Positions 52,648-61,390 of a stretch of 64,000 nt of DNA are shown piece by piece. The stretch is taken from assembly GCF_030657435.1 (NCBI RefSeq), contig NZ_JAUTWS010000015.1, positions 62,001 through 126,000 on the forward strand, written 5' to 3'. The DNA comes from Paracraurococcus lichenis (lineage in GTDB: Bacteria > Pseudomonadota > Alphaproteobacteria > Acetobacterales > Acetobacteraceae). The position numbers were made by a program, and so were the translations under genes. The notes below the pieces were generated by a model. It ran no database searches and was not told where the DNA came from. It saw only the letters and a program-made list of their open reading frames with translations. Each line of letters opens with the position of its first letter. The first letter of the stretch is position 1.

Positions 52648-53715
52648 CTACAGCCCGAGCAGCCGCTTCGCATTGCCGCCGGCGAGCGCCGCGCGGGTCG
52701 CGTCGTCGAAGCTCTCCACTGAGCAGATATGGCCGATCGGGTCGCTGTCGGCCATGTCGAAGGGGAAGTCGGTCCCCATCAGGATGCGGTCGGCGCCGAA
52801 GACCTTCACCAGGTATTCCAACTGGTGCGGCGTGAAGACGATGGTGTCGAAATAGACGCGCCGCAGGTATTCGGTCGGCGGCTTCGGCAGGTCGCCGCGG
52901 GCATCGCTGCGGGCGCCCCAGGCATGGTCGATGCGGCCGGAATAGGCCGGCAGGTAGCCGCCGCCATGCACCGCCAGGACCTTCAGGCCGGGATGCCGCT
53001 CCAGCACGCCGTCGAAGATCAGATAATGCAGCGCGACGGTGGTATCCAGCGGGTTGCCGATGACGTTGTTGAAGTAGAAGCGGGCGAGGCGCTCGCCGCC
53101 GGTGAAGCCGTTGGGATGGATCATCACCAGCGCGCCCAGCCGCTCCGCGGCCGCCCAGAAGGGCGCGAAGGCGGGGTCGGACAGCTCCCGCCCCGCGACA
53201 TTGGTCAGCACCTGCACGCCCTTGAAGCCGAGCGGGCCCATGCAGCGCTCGAGCTCCGTCACCGCCTCCCCGGCATCCTGCAGCGGCACGGTGCCGAGGC
53301 CGAGGAAGCGGTCCGGCCGCACCGCGCAGAAGGCCGCGATGCCGTCGTTCACCATGCGGTTCGCCACCACCGCAGGCTCGAGCGGCAGGGTGTAGTAGCT
53401 CTGCGGCGGCGCCGGGGCGCAGAGCTGGAGGTCGATGCCCATGGCGTCCAGCTCGGCCAGCCGCGGGCCGTGCTGCGTGCCGACCACCCGGCGGTCGGCA
53501 TCCTGCTTGCGGTTCAGCGCCTGGGTCGCGGGCGTGGCGAAGCGCGCCAGCGGTATGGTCGCGGGGTCGAGATGCGGCGCGGCATAGGCGCCGGCCTCCG
53601 GCACGAAGACATGCGCGTGGATGTCGATGGTCGTGCTTGAAGGCCGCGTCTCCCGCCCCGGCCGGCCATGCACCCGCGCGGCGGTCGCGCCGTAGTGATT
53701 GGTTTCCTCGGTCAT
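52648..53715 (-). CDS. Amidohydrolase, ACMSD/gamma-resorcylate decarboxylase type
   Basis: A 355-residue metal-dependent TIM-barrel enzyme. The first metal pair is in TIDIHAHVFVPE (His33, His35), further ligands in LVMIHPNGF and AVHGGGYLPAYSGRIDHAW, and the catalytic aspartate in ILMGTDFPFDM. This subgroup includes aminocarboxymuconate-semialdehyde decarboxylase and other non-hydrolytic decarboxylases. The ATG at 53715 lies 4 bases after the beta-HAD stop, so both are in one operon. Confidence 0.92.
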   Translation of the reverse strand: MTEETNHYGATAARVHGRPGRETRPSSTTIDIHAHVFVPEAGAYAAPHLDPATIPLARFATPATQALNRKQDADRRVVGTQHGPRLAELDAMGIDLQLCAPAPPQSYYTLPLEPAVVANRMVNDGIAAFCAVRPDRFLGLGTVPLQDAGEAVTELERCMGPLGFKGVQVLTNVAGRELSDPAFAPFWAAAERLGALVMIHPNGFTGGERLARFYFNNVIGNPLDTTVALHYLIFDGVLERHPGLKVLAVHGGGYLPAYSGRIDHAWGARSDARGDLPKPPTEYLRRVYFDTIVFTPHQLEYLVKVFGADRILMGTDFPFDMADSDPIGHICSVESFDDATRAALAGGNAKRLLGL

Positions 53716-53719
53716 CCGC

Positions 53720-54607
53720 TCAGCCCTCCCCACCGTCCAATCCGGCCATGCGCGACAGCACCGCATGGATCGCCGCCGTGTCCTCCCCGCCGAAGCCCGC
53801 GGCCAGCGTCGCCGCGTGCAGCGGCAGCACCGCGCTGAACAGCGGCACCGGGCAGTTCAGCGAGGCGGCGAAGGCGCCGATCACCTCCATGTCCTTCGAC
53901 CACATGGCATTGCGCATGGTCGGCGGCCCGTAGCGCTTGGCCGCCATCATCGGTGCGCGCAGCTCGAAGACGCGGGAGGTGGCGGCGCCGCTCGCCACCA
54001 GCTCCACCACCTTGGCGGGGTCGAGGCCCGCCTTCTCCGCCAGCACCATGGCCTCGGCCGAGGCGAGGTTGTGGATGGCGACCAGCAGGTTGGCCACGAA
54101 TTTCATCCGCGTGCCGTTGCCATAGGCGCCGAGGTCGTGGGTGGCGCGCGCGAAGCCGGCGAAGAAGGGTGCGAGGCGGGCGATCGCCTGCGCATCGCCG
54201 CTGGCATAGACCACCAGATCCTTGCGCTCCGCCTGCGCCCCGGTGCCCGAGAGCGGGCAGTCGAGCGCGGCATGGCCCGCGGCCCGCAGCGCGGCCTCGG
54301 CGGCCAGCTTGTCCTCCAGCGTGAAGGTGCTGGTCTCGACCAGCAGGCGCGGCGGCAGGCCCGCCTCGGCCAGGGCCTTCACCGTCGCGTGCAGCGCGGC
54401 GGGCTTGGGCAGGCTGGTCAGCAACACCGGCGCCGCCCGCGCCGCGGCTACGGCATCCGCCGCGACCTCGATCCCCGCCTCGGCCAGCGCCGCGCGCCGT
54501 GCCGGGTCGGTGTCGTAGCCGATCACGCGCCAGCCGGCCGCCTGCAGGTTGCGCGCCATGGCGCCCCCCATGATGCCGAGGCCGATGACGCCCGCCACCT
54601 GCTCCAT
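53720..54607 (-). CDS. Beta-hydroxyacid dehydrogenase (3-hydroxyisobutyrate dehydrogenase family)
   Basis: A 295-residue NAD(P)-dependent enzyme. The dinucleotide motif is GVIGLGIMGGAMARNL (6-21), the substrate motif DCPLSGTGAQA (116-126; serine and glycines kept) and the catalytic Lys169 in GNGTRMKFVANLL. A good ribosome site (GGGAGGGACGG) precedes the ATG. It probably works with the amidohydrolase downstream and the binding protein 105 bases upstream on uptake and breakdown of a hydroxy acid or aromatic fragment. Confidence 0.93.
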   Translation of the reverse strand: MEQVAGVIGLGIMGGAMARNLQAAGWRVIGYDTDPARRAALAEAGIEVAADAVAAARAAPVLLTSLPKPAALHATVKALAEAGLPPRLLVETSTFTLEDKLAAEAALRAAGHAALDCPLSGTGAQAERKDLVVYASGDAQAIARLAPFFAGFARATHDLGAYGNGTRMKFVANLLVAIHNLASAEAMVLAEKAGLDPAKVVELVASGAATSRVFELRAPMMAAKRYGPPTMRNAMWSKDMEVIGAFAASLNCPVPLFSAVLPLHAATLAAGFGGEDTAAIHAVLSRMAGLDGGEG

Positions 54608-54712
54608 GCCCGTCCCTCCCGCGTCTTGGCGCCATTGACCACCGGCCCGGCGACGCGCGCAACCCGGCGCGGGGCGCGGCGACAGCGCGGTCCCGCGAGG
54701 ACGGCCCGGAGG

Positions 54713-56275
54713 CTAGGCCGTCTTCCGCACGTTCCAGAACACCGTGCTCGGCGCCTTCAGGATCCCGCTGACGCGCGAGGCGCGCCAGGCATGCGGGATG
54801 ATCCAGAGGCCGACCGGGATGAAGGGCGGCTCCTGCAGCGCCTGCGCCTGCATCCGCCGCGCCACCTGCTGCTGCGCCGCCATGTCCGGCGCGTCGAACC
54901 AGGCGTCGCGCAGCGCCTCCATGCGCGGGTTCGGGTGGTCGTTGCCGTAGAGCGGCGTGTGCATGCCCGGATTGGTGGTCCAGAGGCCGGACCAGGAGAG
55001 GGCGAAGCAGTGCCAGGGGTTGCGGTCCGCGCCCTCGCCGCTCGCCCGCCAGCGGCCGATCATGGTGCCCCAGTCCATCGCCTGCAGGTCTACGTTCAGC
55101 CCGATGCCGCGCAGCAGCGCATTCGCCACCAGGCCGATGGCGTTCGGCGCCGGCAGGTCGGTGGGCAGCATCTGCACCACCGGGCGGCCGTCATAGCCGC
55201 TCTCCTTCACCAGCCGGCGCGCGAGGTCGAGGTTGCGCGGGCCGATCAGGGCGGCGAGCCCCTCGTCATTGGCATAGGGGCTGTCGGGATGGAACCAGCC
55301 GAAGCCGGTCCTGGTCAGCTCCGGGTCGCTGCCAGCCAGCGCCTGCATGAACTCCGGCTGGTCCACCGCCGGGACCAGGGCGTGGCGCAGCGCCGGGTTG
55401 TCGAAGGGCGGCACGCGGGTGTTGAAGGTGACGAAGCCGTAGAAGCCGAGGCGCTCCACCACCTCCACCGTCACGTCGCGCATCCGCCGCAGGCGGGGGA
55501 CGAGGTCGAGCAGCGGCCGCTCCATCCAGTCCACCTCGCCCTGCTGCAGCGCCGCCGCGGCGGTGGCGGGGTCGGGCATGACCTGCCACTCCACCCGCTC
55601 GAGATGGACGACCTTGCCGCCGGCCCAGGCCTCCGGCGGCTCGTTGCGCGGGACGTAGCGGTCGAACTTGCGGAAGACGGCGCGGGAGCCCGCGACCCAT
55701 TCGTCGCGGACGAAGCGGAAGGGGCCGCTGCCGATGCTCTCCGTCACCTGGGTGAAGGCATCGGTCCGCGCCACGCGCTCCGGCAGGATGACCGGCTGGG
55801 TCAGGGCGAAGGGCATCAGCGCGAAGGGCTTCGTCAGCCGGATCTCGAAGCGCCGGTCGTCCAGCGCGCGGATCTCCGCCATCTGCGATGCCATGCGCTT
55901 GCCGAAGATGTCGCGCTGCTGCCAGCGGCGGATGGAGGCGACGCAGTCCTGCGCCCGCACCGGCTCGCCATCATGGAACCAGAGCCCGTCGCGCAGCCGG
56001 AAGGTCCAGCTCAGGCCGTCGGCGGAAAGCTCGTGCCCCTCCACCATCTGCGGCCGGGGCAGCAGGTCCGCGCCGAGGCCGTAGAGGAAGTCGTGCACCA
56101 TCAGCGCATAGTTCGTGGAGATCAGCGCGCTGGACCAGAGCGGGTCGAGCGAGGAGAGGTTCGCATGCGGCACGAAGCGCAGCGTGGCCGCCGCCGCGCC
56201 CTGGCCGATGGCGGGGCCGGCAAGCGCCGAGGCCGCCGCGCCGAGAAGTGGTCGCCTGCCGATGCCGCCTGCCAT
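54713..56275 (-). CDS. ABC transporter substrate-binding protein, family 5 (dipeptide/oligopeptide type)
   Basis: A 520-residue exported protein with a twin-arginine-like start (GRRPLLGAAASALAG). The family segments LSSLDPLWSS, WTFRLRDGLWFHDGEPVRAQDCVASIRRW (about 90-118) and the late QMLPTDLPAPN are visible. GGAGGG lies 5 bases before the ATG. No permease or ATPase is linked. It is probably co-transcribed with the beta-HAD and amidohydrolase genes. Confidence 0.92.
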   Translation of the reverse strand: MAGGIGRRPLLGAAASALAGPAIGQGAAAATLRFVPHANLSSLDPLWSSALISTNYALMVHDFLYGLGADLLPRPQMVEGHELSADGLSWTFRLRDGLWFHDGEPVRAQDCVASIRRWQQRDIFGKRMASQMAEIRALDDRRFEIRLTKPFALMPFALTQPVILPERVARTDAFTQVTESIGSGPFRFVRDEWVAGSRAVFRKFDRYVPRNEPPEAWAGGKVVHLERVEWQVMPDPATAAAALQQGEVDWMERPLLDLVPRLRRMRDVTVEVVERLGFYGFVTFNTRVPPFDNPALRHALVPAVDQPEFMQALAGSDPELTRTGFGWFHPDSPYANDEGLAALIGPRNLDLARRLVKESGYDGRPVVQMLPTDLPAPNAIGLVANALLRGIGLNVDLQAMDWGTMIGRWRASGEGADRNPWHCFALSWSGLWTTNPGMHTPLYGNDHPNPRMEALRDAWFDAPDMAAQQQVARRMQAQALQEPPFIPVGLWIIPHAWRASRVSGILKAPSTVFWNVRKTA

Positions 56276-56388
56276 CGCACCCTCCTTGCCGTTCCCGCGG
56301 CAAGCTGAGCAAGCCGCGTGCCGGCGGGCAACCCGTCGCGCGCCCGGGCGGCGGCCGCTACTCTGTGCGGGACAGCAGGGGGCAGGCG

Positions 56389-57249
56389 ATGCGCGCGAGG
56401 GTTCGCGACACGGAGATCTGGTTCGACATCGAGGGTCCGGGCCTGGTGCCGGACGGGCCGCGGATGCGGGAACGCCCCGTCGCGTTCGCGATCCATGGCG
56501 GGCCGGGCAGCGACCACAGCGGCTTCAAGCCGGCCTATGCCGCGCTGACCGAGGCCATGCAGGTCGTCTATTTCGACCATCGCGGCCAGGGCCGCTCCGG
56601 CCGCGGCGATCCCGCGCGCTGGACGCTGGACGAGGCGGTGGAGGACATGGAGGCGCTGCGCCGCCATCTCGGCTGCAGCCCGATCGTCTCCATCGGCACG
56701 AGCTACGGCGGCATGGTCGCGCAGGCGCATGCGGCGCGCTACCCCGATGCCGTCTCGCATCTCGTGCTCGTCGTCACGGCCTCGCATGGCGGCTTCATCC
56801 CGCGCGCGCAGCAGATCCTGGCCGAGCGCGGCACGCCGGAGCAGCAGGCGCTCTGCGCCAAGGTCTGGGAGGGCGGCTTCGAGGACGAGGCGGAGCTGAA
56901 GCGCTACTACCGCGTGATGGGCCCGCTCTACTCGGCGAAGCACGATCCGGCGAAGGCCGAGGACGGCACGGCGCGCGCCATCCACAGCCCGGAGGCGCTG
57001 AACCGTGCCTTCCGCCCGGGCGGTTTCCTCCGGACCTTCGACCTGCGGCCGGAACTGCCGCGCATCGCCGCGCCCACGCTGATCCTCGCCGGGCGGCTCG
57101 ACTGGATCTGCCCGCCGGAATTCTCCGAGGAGATCCACCGGCTGATCCCGGGCTCGCGCCTCGTCATCGTCGAGGAGTCGAGCCATACCATGCGGGCGGA
57201 TGCGCCGGAGCGGCTCTTCGGCGAGATCCTCCGCTTCGTCGGGGCCTGA
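56389..57249 (+). CDS. Alpha/beta hydrolase, proline iminopeptidase-like
   Basis: A 286-residue hydrolase. HGGPG (36-40) is the oxyanion motif of prolyl iminopeptidases; DHRGQGRSGRGDP follows; the nucleophile is Ser105 in IGTSYGG; the acid lies in AGRLDWICPP and the histidine in EESSHTMR. Family members cut N-terminal proline or hydrolyse amides and esters. The ATG at 56389 is in a GGGGGCAGG context. It is 4 bases before the CYTH gene and divergent from the binding protein. Confidence 0.9.
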   Translation: MRARVRDTEIWFDIEGPGLVPDGPRMRERPVAFAIHGGPGSDHSGFKPAYAALTEAMQVVYFDHRGQGRSGRGDPARWTLDEAVEDMEALRRHLGCSPIVSIGTSYGGMVAQAHAARYPDAVSHLVLVVTASHGGFIPRAQQILAERGTPEQQALCAKVWEGGFEDEAELKRYYRVMGPLYSAKHDPAKAEDGTARAIHSPEALNRAFRPGGFLRTFDLRPELPRIAAPTLILAGRLDWICPPEFSEEIHRLIPGSRLVIVEESSHTMRADAPERLFGEILRFVGA

Positions 57250-57253
57250 CGCC

Positions 57254-57730
57254 ATGGGCACGGAGATCGAGCGGAAATTCCTCGTCGCCGGCGATGGCTG
57301 GCGCGCCGCGGCGCTCGGGCCGGGGCAGCGCCTGCGGCAGGGCTACCTGGCGCATGGCGGCGGCGGCGCGCCGGTGGTGCGGGTGCGGCTGGTCGACGAT
57401 GACGGCGTCCTCACCATCAAGGGCCCCGGCCTGCTGGCGCGCGCCGAATACGAGTACCCGATCCCGGCGGCGGATGCGCTGGCGATGCTGGAGACGCTCT
57501 GCGCCCCCCCGGTGATCGAGAAGACCCGCACCCGCGTCGCCCATGGCGGCCTGGTCTGGGAGGTGGACGCCTTCGGCGGCCATCTGGCCGGGCTGGTGCT
57601 GGCGGAGGTCGAACTGGCCGCCGCCGATCAGGCCGTGACGCTGCCCGACTGGGTCGGGGCGGAGGTGACGGCGGATGCCCGCTACCAGAACGCGGTGCTG
57701 GCCCGCGCCGCGGCCCCGCCTGCCGTCTGA
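57254..57730 (+). CDS. CYTH-domain protein (inorganic triphosphatase type)
   Basis: A 158-residue triphosphate tunnel enzyme. It starts with the signature EIERKFLV and has LRQGYL, VRVRLV, LTIKGPG, RAEYEYPI, KTRTRV, WEVDAFGG and LAEVEL, giving the alternating charged strands of the tunnel. Bacterial homologues hydrolyse tripolyphosphate. A helical C-terminus with RYQNAVLAR closes it, as in short CYTH proteins without a CHAD domain. Probably in an operon with the hydrolase before it. Confidence 0.92.
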   Translation: MGTEIERKFLVAGDGWRAAALGPGQRLRQGYLAHGGGGAPVVRVRLVDDDGVLTIKGPGLLARAEYEYPIPAADALAMLETLCAPPVIEKTRTRVAHGGLVWEVDAFGGHLAGLVLAEVELAAADQAVTLPDWVGAEVTADARYQNAVLARAAAPPAV

Positions 57731-58154
57731 CCGTCACGGATCGGCCGAGCCGCCGGCGGCGAAGGGCACCGCCATCGGCAGCGCCGCCCCGGCTCGGTCG
57801 GCCAGGGGGAGGCGGGGCGGGCGGCAGGAAGGCGCCGCACGGCAGGGGGGGCGGGGCAGGGCCCCTCTTCCTCCGGGCGAGTCCTGGACCGAGGCTGGCC
57901 CGGATGCCGCGGCGGGAGTATGCCGCGCCCCTGCCGGATGGCCCAGGCTCGGGCGGGCGGCAGGTGGAGAAGATGCAACGGTTCGGCCCATTCGCCCGCA
58001 ACCCATGGCGATTGCAGGATTCCAACGATCCTGACACTGTCGCGTCCATGTCACGTGACAGGTCGTTGCGCGTCCGCTGGGCTGTCAACGAAGCTGCAAG
58101 GTTTTGCCGGCGGCCCGCCGGATGTATGATGTGATTTCGAGCCAGGAGACCCGT
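57731..58154. other. 424-bp intergenic region upstream of xseB-ispA-dxs
   Basis: No gene is supported. The first 230 bases are GC-rich without clear signals. The last 170 are less GC-rich and hold a 12-bp palindrome (58049-58060), a possible -10 TATGAT at about 58128-58133 with a weak TTTTGC 17 bases before it, and a CAGGAGA ribosome site for xseB. Confidence 0.5.
58049..58060. promoter_or_regulatory. 12-bp palindromic operator-like site TGTCACGTGACA
   Basis: A perfect palindrome about 95 bases before xseB, with a partial copy (CTGACACTGTC) just upstream at about 58031-58041. It has the size and symmetry of a dimeric regulator site. The protein that would bind it is unknown. Confidence 0.4.
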
Positions 58155-58427
58155 ATGGGAGAGGGGCGGGGCCAGCCCGGCGGAGCGGAGGACATGCCCG
58201 CGCGGCGCGCGCTCGCGGCCATGTCCTTCGAGGACGCGCTGCAGGAGCTGGAGGAGATCGTTCGGTCGCTGGAAGGGGGGAAGGGATCCCTCGCCCAGGC
58301 GATCGCGGATTACGAACGGGGCGCCGCGCTGCGCCAGCATTGCGAGCGGAAGCTGGCCGAGGCCGAGGCCAAGGTCCAGGCCATCGTCGAAGGCCCCGGC
58401 GGCCCGACGCTGCGCGATGTCGAATGA
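58155..58427 (+). CDS. xseB: Exodeoxyribonuclease VII small subunit
   Basis: A 90-residue subunit. SFEDALQELEEIVRSLEGGKGSLAQAIADYERGAALRQHCERKLAEAEAKV (about 24-74) is the complete family core, a helical hairpin that wraps the large subunit XseA. An N-terminal extension of some 20 residues precedes it; the ATG at 58155 has CAGGAGA upstream. It is the first gene of xseB-ispA-dxs, a gene order common in proteobacteria. Confidence 0.95.
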   Translation: MGEGRGQPGGAEDMPARRALAAMSFEDALQELEEIVRSLEGGKGSLAQAIADYERGAALRQHCERKLAEAEAKVQAIVEGPGGPTLRDVE

Positions 58428-58440
58428 GGTCCCGACCCGG

Positions 58441-59358
58441 ATGAGCACGACCACCGACGCGCCGGCCTTCTCCCTGGCGCGCGCCATGGCGGAGGCCGCC
58501 GCCGAGATCGACCAGGCCCTCGATATCCTGCTGCCGCCCGAGGAGGGGCCGGAGGCGCCGCTCTATGCCGCCATGCGCTATGCCGCCATCGGCGGCGGCA
58601 AGCGGCTGCGCGGCTTCCTGGTGCTGGAGGGCGCGCGGCAGTTCAGCGTCTCCCGCCAGGCGGCGCTGCGGGTCGCCGCGGCGCTCGAGATGGTGCATGC
58701 CTATAGCCTGGTGCATGACGACCTGCCGGCGATGGACGACGACGACCTCCGCCGCGGCAAGCCGACCGTGCACAAGGCCTTCGACGAGGCGACGGCGATC
58801 CTGGCCGGCGACGCGCTGCAGAGCCATGCCTTCACCGTGCTGGCCGAGGACGCGACCCATGCCGACCCGGCGGTCCGCGCCGAGCTGGTGCGCTGCCTGT
58901 CGAGGGCCGCCGGCCCGCGCGGCATGTGCGGCGGCCAGATGCTCGACATGCTGGCCGAGCGGTCCGAGGAACAGCTCGACGAGGTCGCGATCGGCCGGCT
59001 GCAGACGCTCAAGACCGGCAAGCTGATCGAGTTCGCGGCCGAGGCGGGCGCCATCCTCGGCAAGGCGCCGCTCGCGCAGCGGCACGCGCTGCTCGGCTAT
59101 GGCCGCGACCTCGGCGCCGCCTTCCAGATCGCCGACGACCTGCTGGACGCGACCGCGAGCGCGGCGGAGACCGGCAAGGCGACCGGCAAGGATGCCGCCG
59201 CCGGCAAGGCCACGCTGGTCGGACTGCTCGGGCTCGAGCGCGCGCGGCTGCAGGCCGAGCGGCTGGTCGCCCAGGCCAAGGCTCACCTTGACGGCTTCGG
59301 CGAGAGGGGCGACCTCTTGCGGATGCTCGCAGACTTCACCATCGAGCGGAGAAGCTGA
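58441..59358 (+). CDS. ispA: Farnesyl diphosphate synthase (polyprenyl synthetase family)
   Basis: A 305-residue prenyltransferase that adds isopentenyl diphosphate to give C15 diphosphate. The first aspartate-rich motif is [19 protein letters not shown] and the second is [21 protein letters not shown] and [10 protein letters not shown] are also present. ATG 58441 is chosen because GAGG lies 11 bases upstream; ATG 58417 in the same frame would overlap xseB and add 8 residues. The stop overlaps the dxs start (TGATG). Confidence 0.95.
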   Translation: MSTTTDAPAFSLARAMAEAAAEIDQALDILLPPEEGPEAPLYAAMRYAAIGGGKRLRGFLVLEGARQFSVSRQAALRVAAALEMVHAYSLVHDDLPAMDDDDLRRGKPTVHKAFDEATAILAGDALQSHAFTVLAEDATHADPAVRAELVRCLSRAAGPRGMCGGQMLDMLAERSEEQLDEVAIGRLQTLKTGKLIEFAAEAGAILGKAPLAQRHALLGYGRDLGAAFQIADDLLDATASAAETGKATGKDAAAGKATLVGLLGLERARLQAERLVAQAKAHLDGFGERGDLLRMLADFTIERRS

Positions 59359-61280
59359 TGTCGCCCCCGCCTGCCACTCCGCTCCTCGACCGCGTCCGCG
59401 TGCCGGCCGACATGCGCAACTTCTCGGCCGACCAGCTCAAGCAGCTCGCCGACGAGGTGCGCGCCGAGACCATCTCGGCCGTCAGCGTCACCGGCGGCCA
59501 TCTCGGCGCCTCGCTCGGCGTGGTCGAGCTGACGGTCGCGCTGCATGCGGTCTTCGAGACGCCGCGCGACCGGCTGATCTGGGATGTCGGCCACCAGGCC
59601 TATCCGCACAAGCTCCTGACCGGCCGGCGCGACCGCATCCGGACGCTCCGCACCGGCGGCGGCCTTTCCGGCTTCACCCGCCGCAGCGAGAGCGAGTACG
59701 ACCCCTTCGGCGCGGCGCATTCCAGCACCTCGATCTCCGCCGGCCTCGGCATGGCGGTCGCGCGCGACCTGAAGGGCGACACGCGCAACGTCATCGCCGT
59801 GATCGGCGACGGCGCGATGAGCGCGGGCATGGCCTACGAGGCCATGAACAATGCCGGCGCCGAGAAGTCGCGGCTGATCGTCGTGCTGAACGACAACGAC
59901 ATGTCCATCGCGCCGCCGGTCGGGGCGATGAGCGCCTACCTGTCGAAGGTCGTCTCCTCCCGCCCCTTCCTCTCCATCCGCGACATGATGGCGAAGCTGG
60001 CGCGGCGCTTCCCGGCGCCGATCGAGCGGGCGGCGAAGCGGGCCGACGAATATGCCCGCGGCCTGCTGACCGGCGGCACGCTCTTCGAGGAGCTGGGCTT
60101 CTACTATGTCGGCCCGATCGACGGGCACGACCTCGACCATCTGCTGCCGGTGCTGCGAAACCTCCGCGACACGGAGCTGCACGACCCCATCCTGCTGCAC
60201 GTGGTGACCAAGAAGGGCAAGGGCTATGCCCCGGCCGAGGCCAGCGCCGACAAGTACCACGGCGTGCAGAAATTCAACGTCATCACCGGCGAGCAGCAGA
60301 AGGCCCCGCCCGGCCCGCCCTCCTATACCAAGGTCTTCGCCAATGCCCTGATCGCGGAGGCCGAGGCGGATGCGCGGATCGTCGCGATCAACGCCGCCAT
60401 GCCCTCCGGCACCGGGCTCGATGCCTTCGGCAAGCGCTTCCCGAAGCGCACCTTCGATGTCGGCATCGCCGAGCAGCACGCCGTCACCTTCGCCGCCGGC
60501 ATGGCGACGGAGGGGATGAAGCCCTTCTGCGCCATCTACTCCACCTTCCTGCAGCGCGCCTATGACCAGGTGGTGCATGACGTGGTGCTGCAGAACCTGC
60601 CGGTGCGCTTCGCCATGGACCGCGCCGGCCTGGTCGGCGCCGACGGCGCGACGCATGCCGGCAGCTTCGACATCGCCTATCTCGGCTGCCTGCCCGGCAT
60701 CGTGCTGATGGCCGCGAGCGACGAGGCCGAGCTGATGCACATGGTGGCGACGGCGGCGGCGATCGACGACCGCCCCAGCGCCTTCCGCTATCCCCGCGGG
60801 GAGGGCATCGGCCTCGAGCTGCCGAAGCGCGGCACGCCGCTCGAGATCGGCAAGGGGCGCGTGCTGCGGGAGGGCACCAAGGTCGCCATCCTCTCCTATG
60901 GCGCGCGGCTGCAGGAATGCCTGAAGGCGGCGGAGGAGCTCGGCGCCAAGGGGTTGTCCACGACCGTCGCCGATGCGCGCTTCGCCAAGCCGCTCGATAC
61001 CGCGCTGGTGGAACGGCTCGCGCGCGAGCACGAGGTGCTGATCACCATCGAGGAAGGCTCGGTGGGCGGCTTCGGCAGCTTCGTGCTGCAGCACCTGGCG
61101 CTGCGCGGCATGCTCGATGCCGGGCTGAAGGTGCGGCCGATGTGCCTGCCGGACCGCTTCATCGACCACGACAGCCCGAAGAAGCAGTATGACGAGGCCG
61201 GGCTGAACGCGGCGCAGATCGTGGCCATGGCGGTCTCGGCACTCGGCAGCGGCGTCGCGGTGGCCCCGGCGCGGGCCTGA
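59358..61280 (+). CDS. dxs: 1-deoxy-D-xylulose-5-phosphate synthase
   Basis: First enzyme of the MEP isoprenoid pathway, a 640-residue thiamine-diphosphate protein. The ThDP/Mg motif is [18 protein letters not shown] (about 151-168), the histidines in [14 protein letters not shown] are kept, the catalytic glutamate is in [15 protein letters not shown], and the Tyr/Asp/Gly blocks of the third domain close it. Length is normal. GGAGAAG precedes the ATG, which overlaps ispA, so precursor supply and prenyl chain growth are co-translated. Confidence 0.98.
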   Translation: MSPPPATPLLDRVRVPADMRNFSADQLKQLADEVRAETISAVSVTGGHLGASLGVVELTVALHAVFETPRDRLIWDVGHQAYPHKLLTGRRDRIRTLRTGGGLSGFTRRSESEYDPFGAAHSSTSISAGLGMAVARDLKGDTRNVIAVIGDGAMSAGMAYEAMNNAGAEKSRLIVVLNDNDMSIAPPVGAMSAYLSKVVSSRPFLSIRDMMAKLARRFPAPIERAAKRADEYARGLLTGGTLFEELGFYYVGPIDGHDLDHLLPVLRNLRDTELHDPILLHVVTKKGKGYAPAEASADKYHGVQKFNVITGEQQKAPPGPPSYTKVFANALIAEAEADARIVAINAAMPSGTGLDAFGKRFPKRTFDVGIAEQHAVTFAAGMATEGMKPFCAIYSTFLQRAYDQVVHDVVLQNLPVRFAMDRAGLVGADGATHAGSFDIAYLGCLPGIVLMAASDEAELMHMVATAAAIDDRPSAFRYPRGEGIGLELPKRGTPLEIGKGRVLREGTKVAILSYGARLQECLKAAEELGAKGLSTTVADARFAKPLDTALVERLAREHEVLITIEEGSVGGFGSFVLQHLALRGMLDAGLKVRPMCLPDRFIDHDSPKKQYDEAGLNAAQIVAMAVSALGSGVAVAPARA

Positions 61281-61311
61281 TCGCCGCGACGACCCCGGCC
61301 GGTCATCCCGG

Positions 61312-61364
61312 CCCGCACCGGGCCTGAGCCGGTGCGGGAAGGCCAGGGGCCCTGCGGCCCCTGG
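61312..61364. terminator. Two tandem hairpins between convergent dxs and metE
   Basis: Stem 1 is a perfect 10 bp (61312-61321 with 61329-61338, 7-base loop). Stem 2 is a perfect 9 bp (61343-61351 with 61356-61364, tetraloop CTGC). They lie between the two stop codons and probably end both transcripts. Confidence 0.7.
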
Positions 61365-61390
61365 TGGTTCGACTCCCGGGGAACGCCCCC

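Noticed and set aside
61300..61370. Tandem hairpins between dxs and metE considered as a CRISPR-like or mobile repeat
   Set aside because: Only two unrelated stems, no repeated unit and no spacers; position between convergent stops is fully explained by termination.
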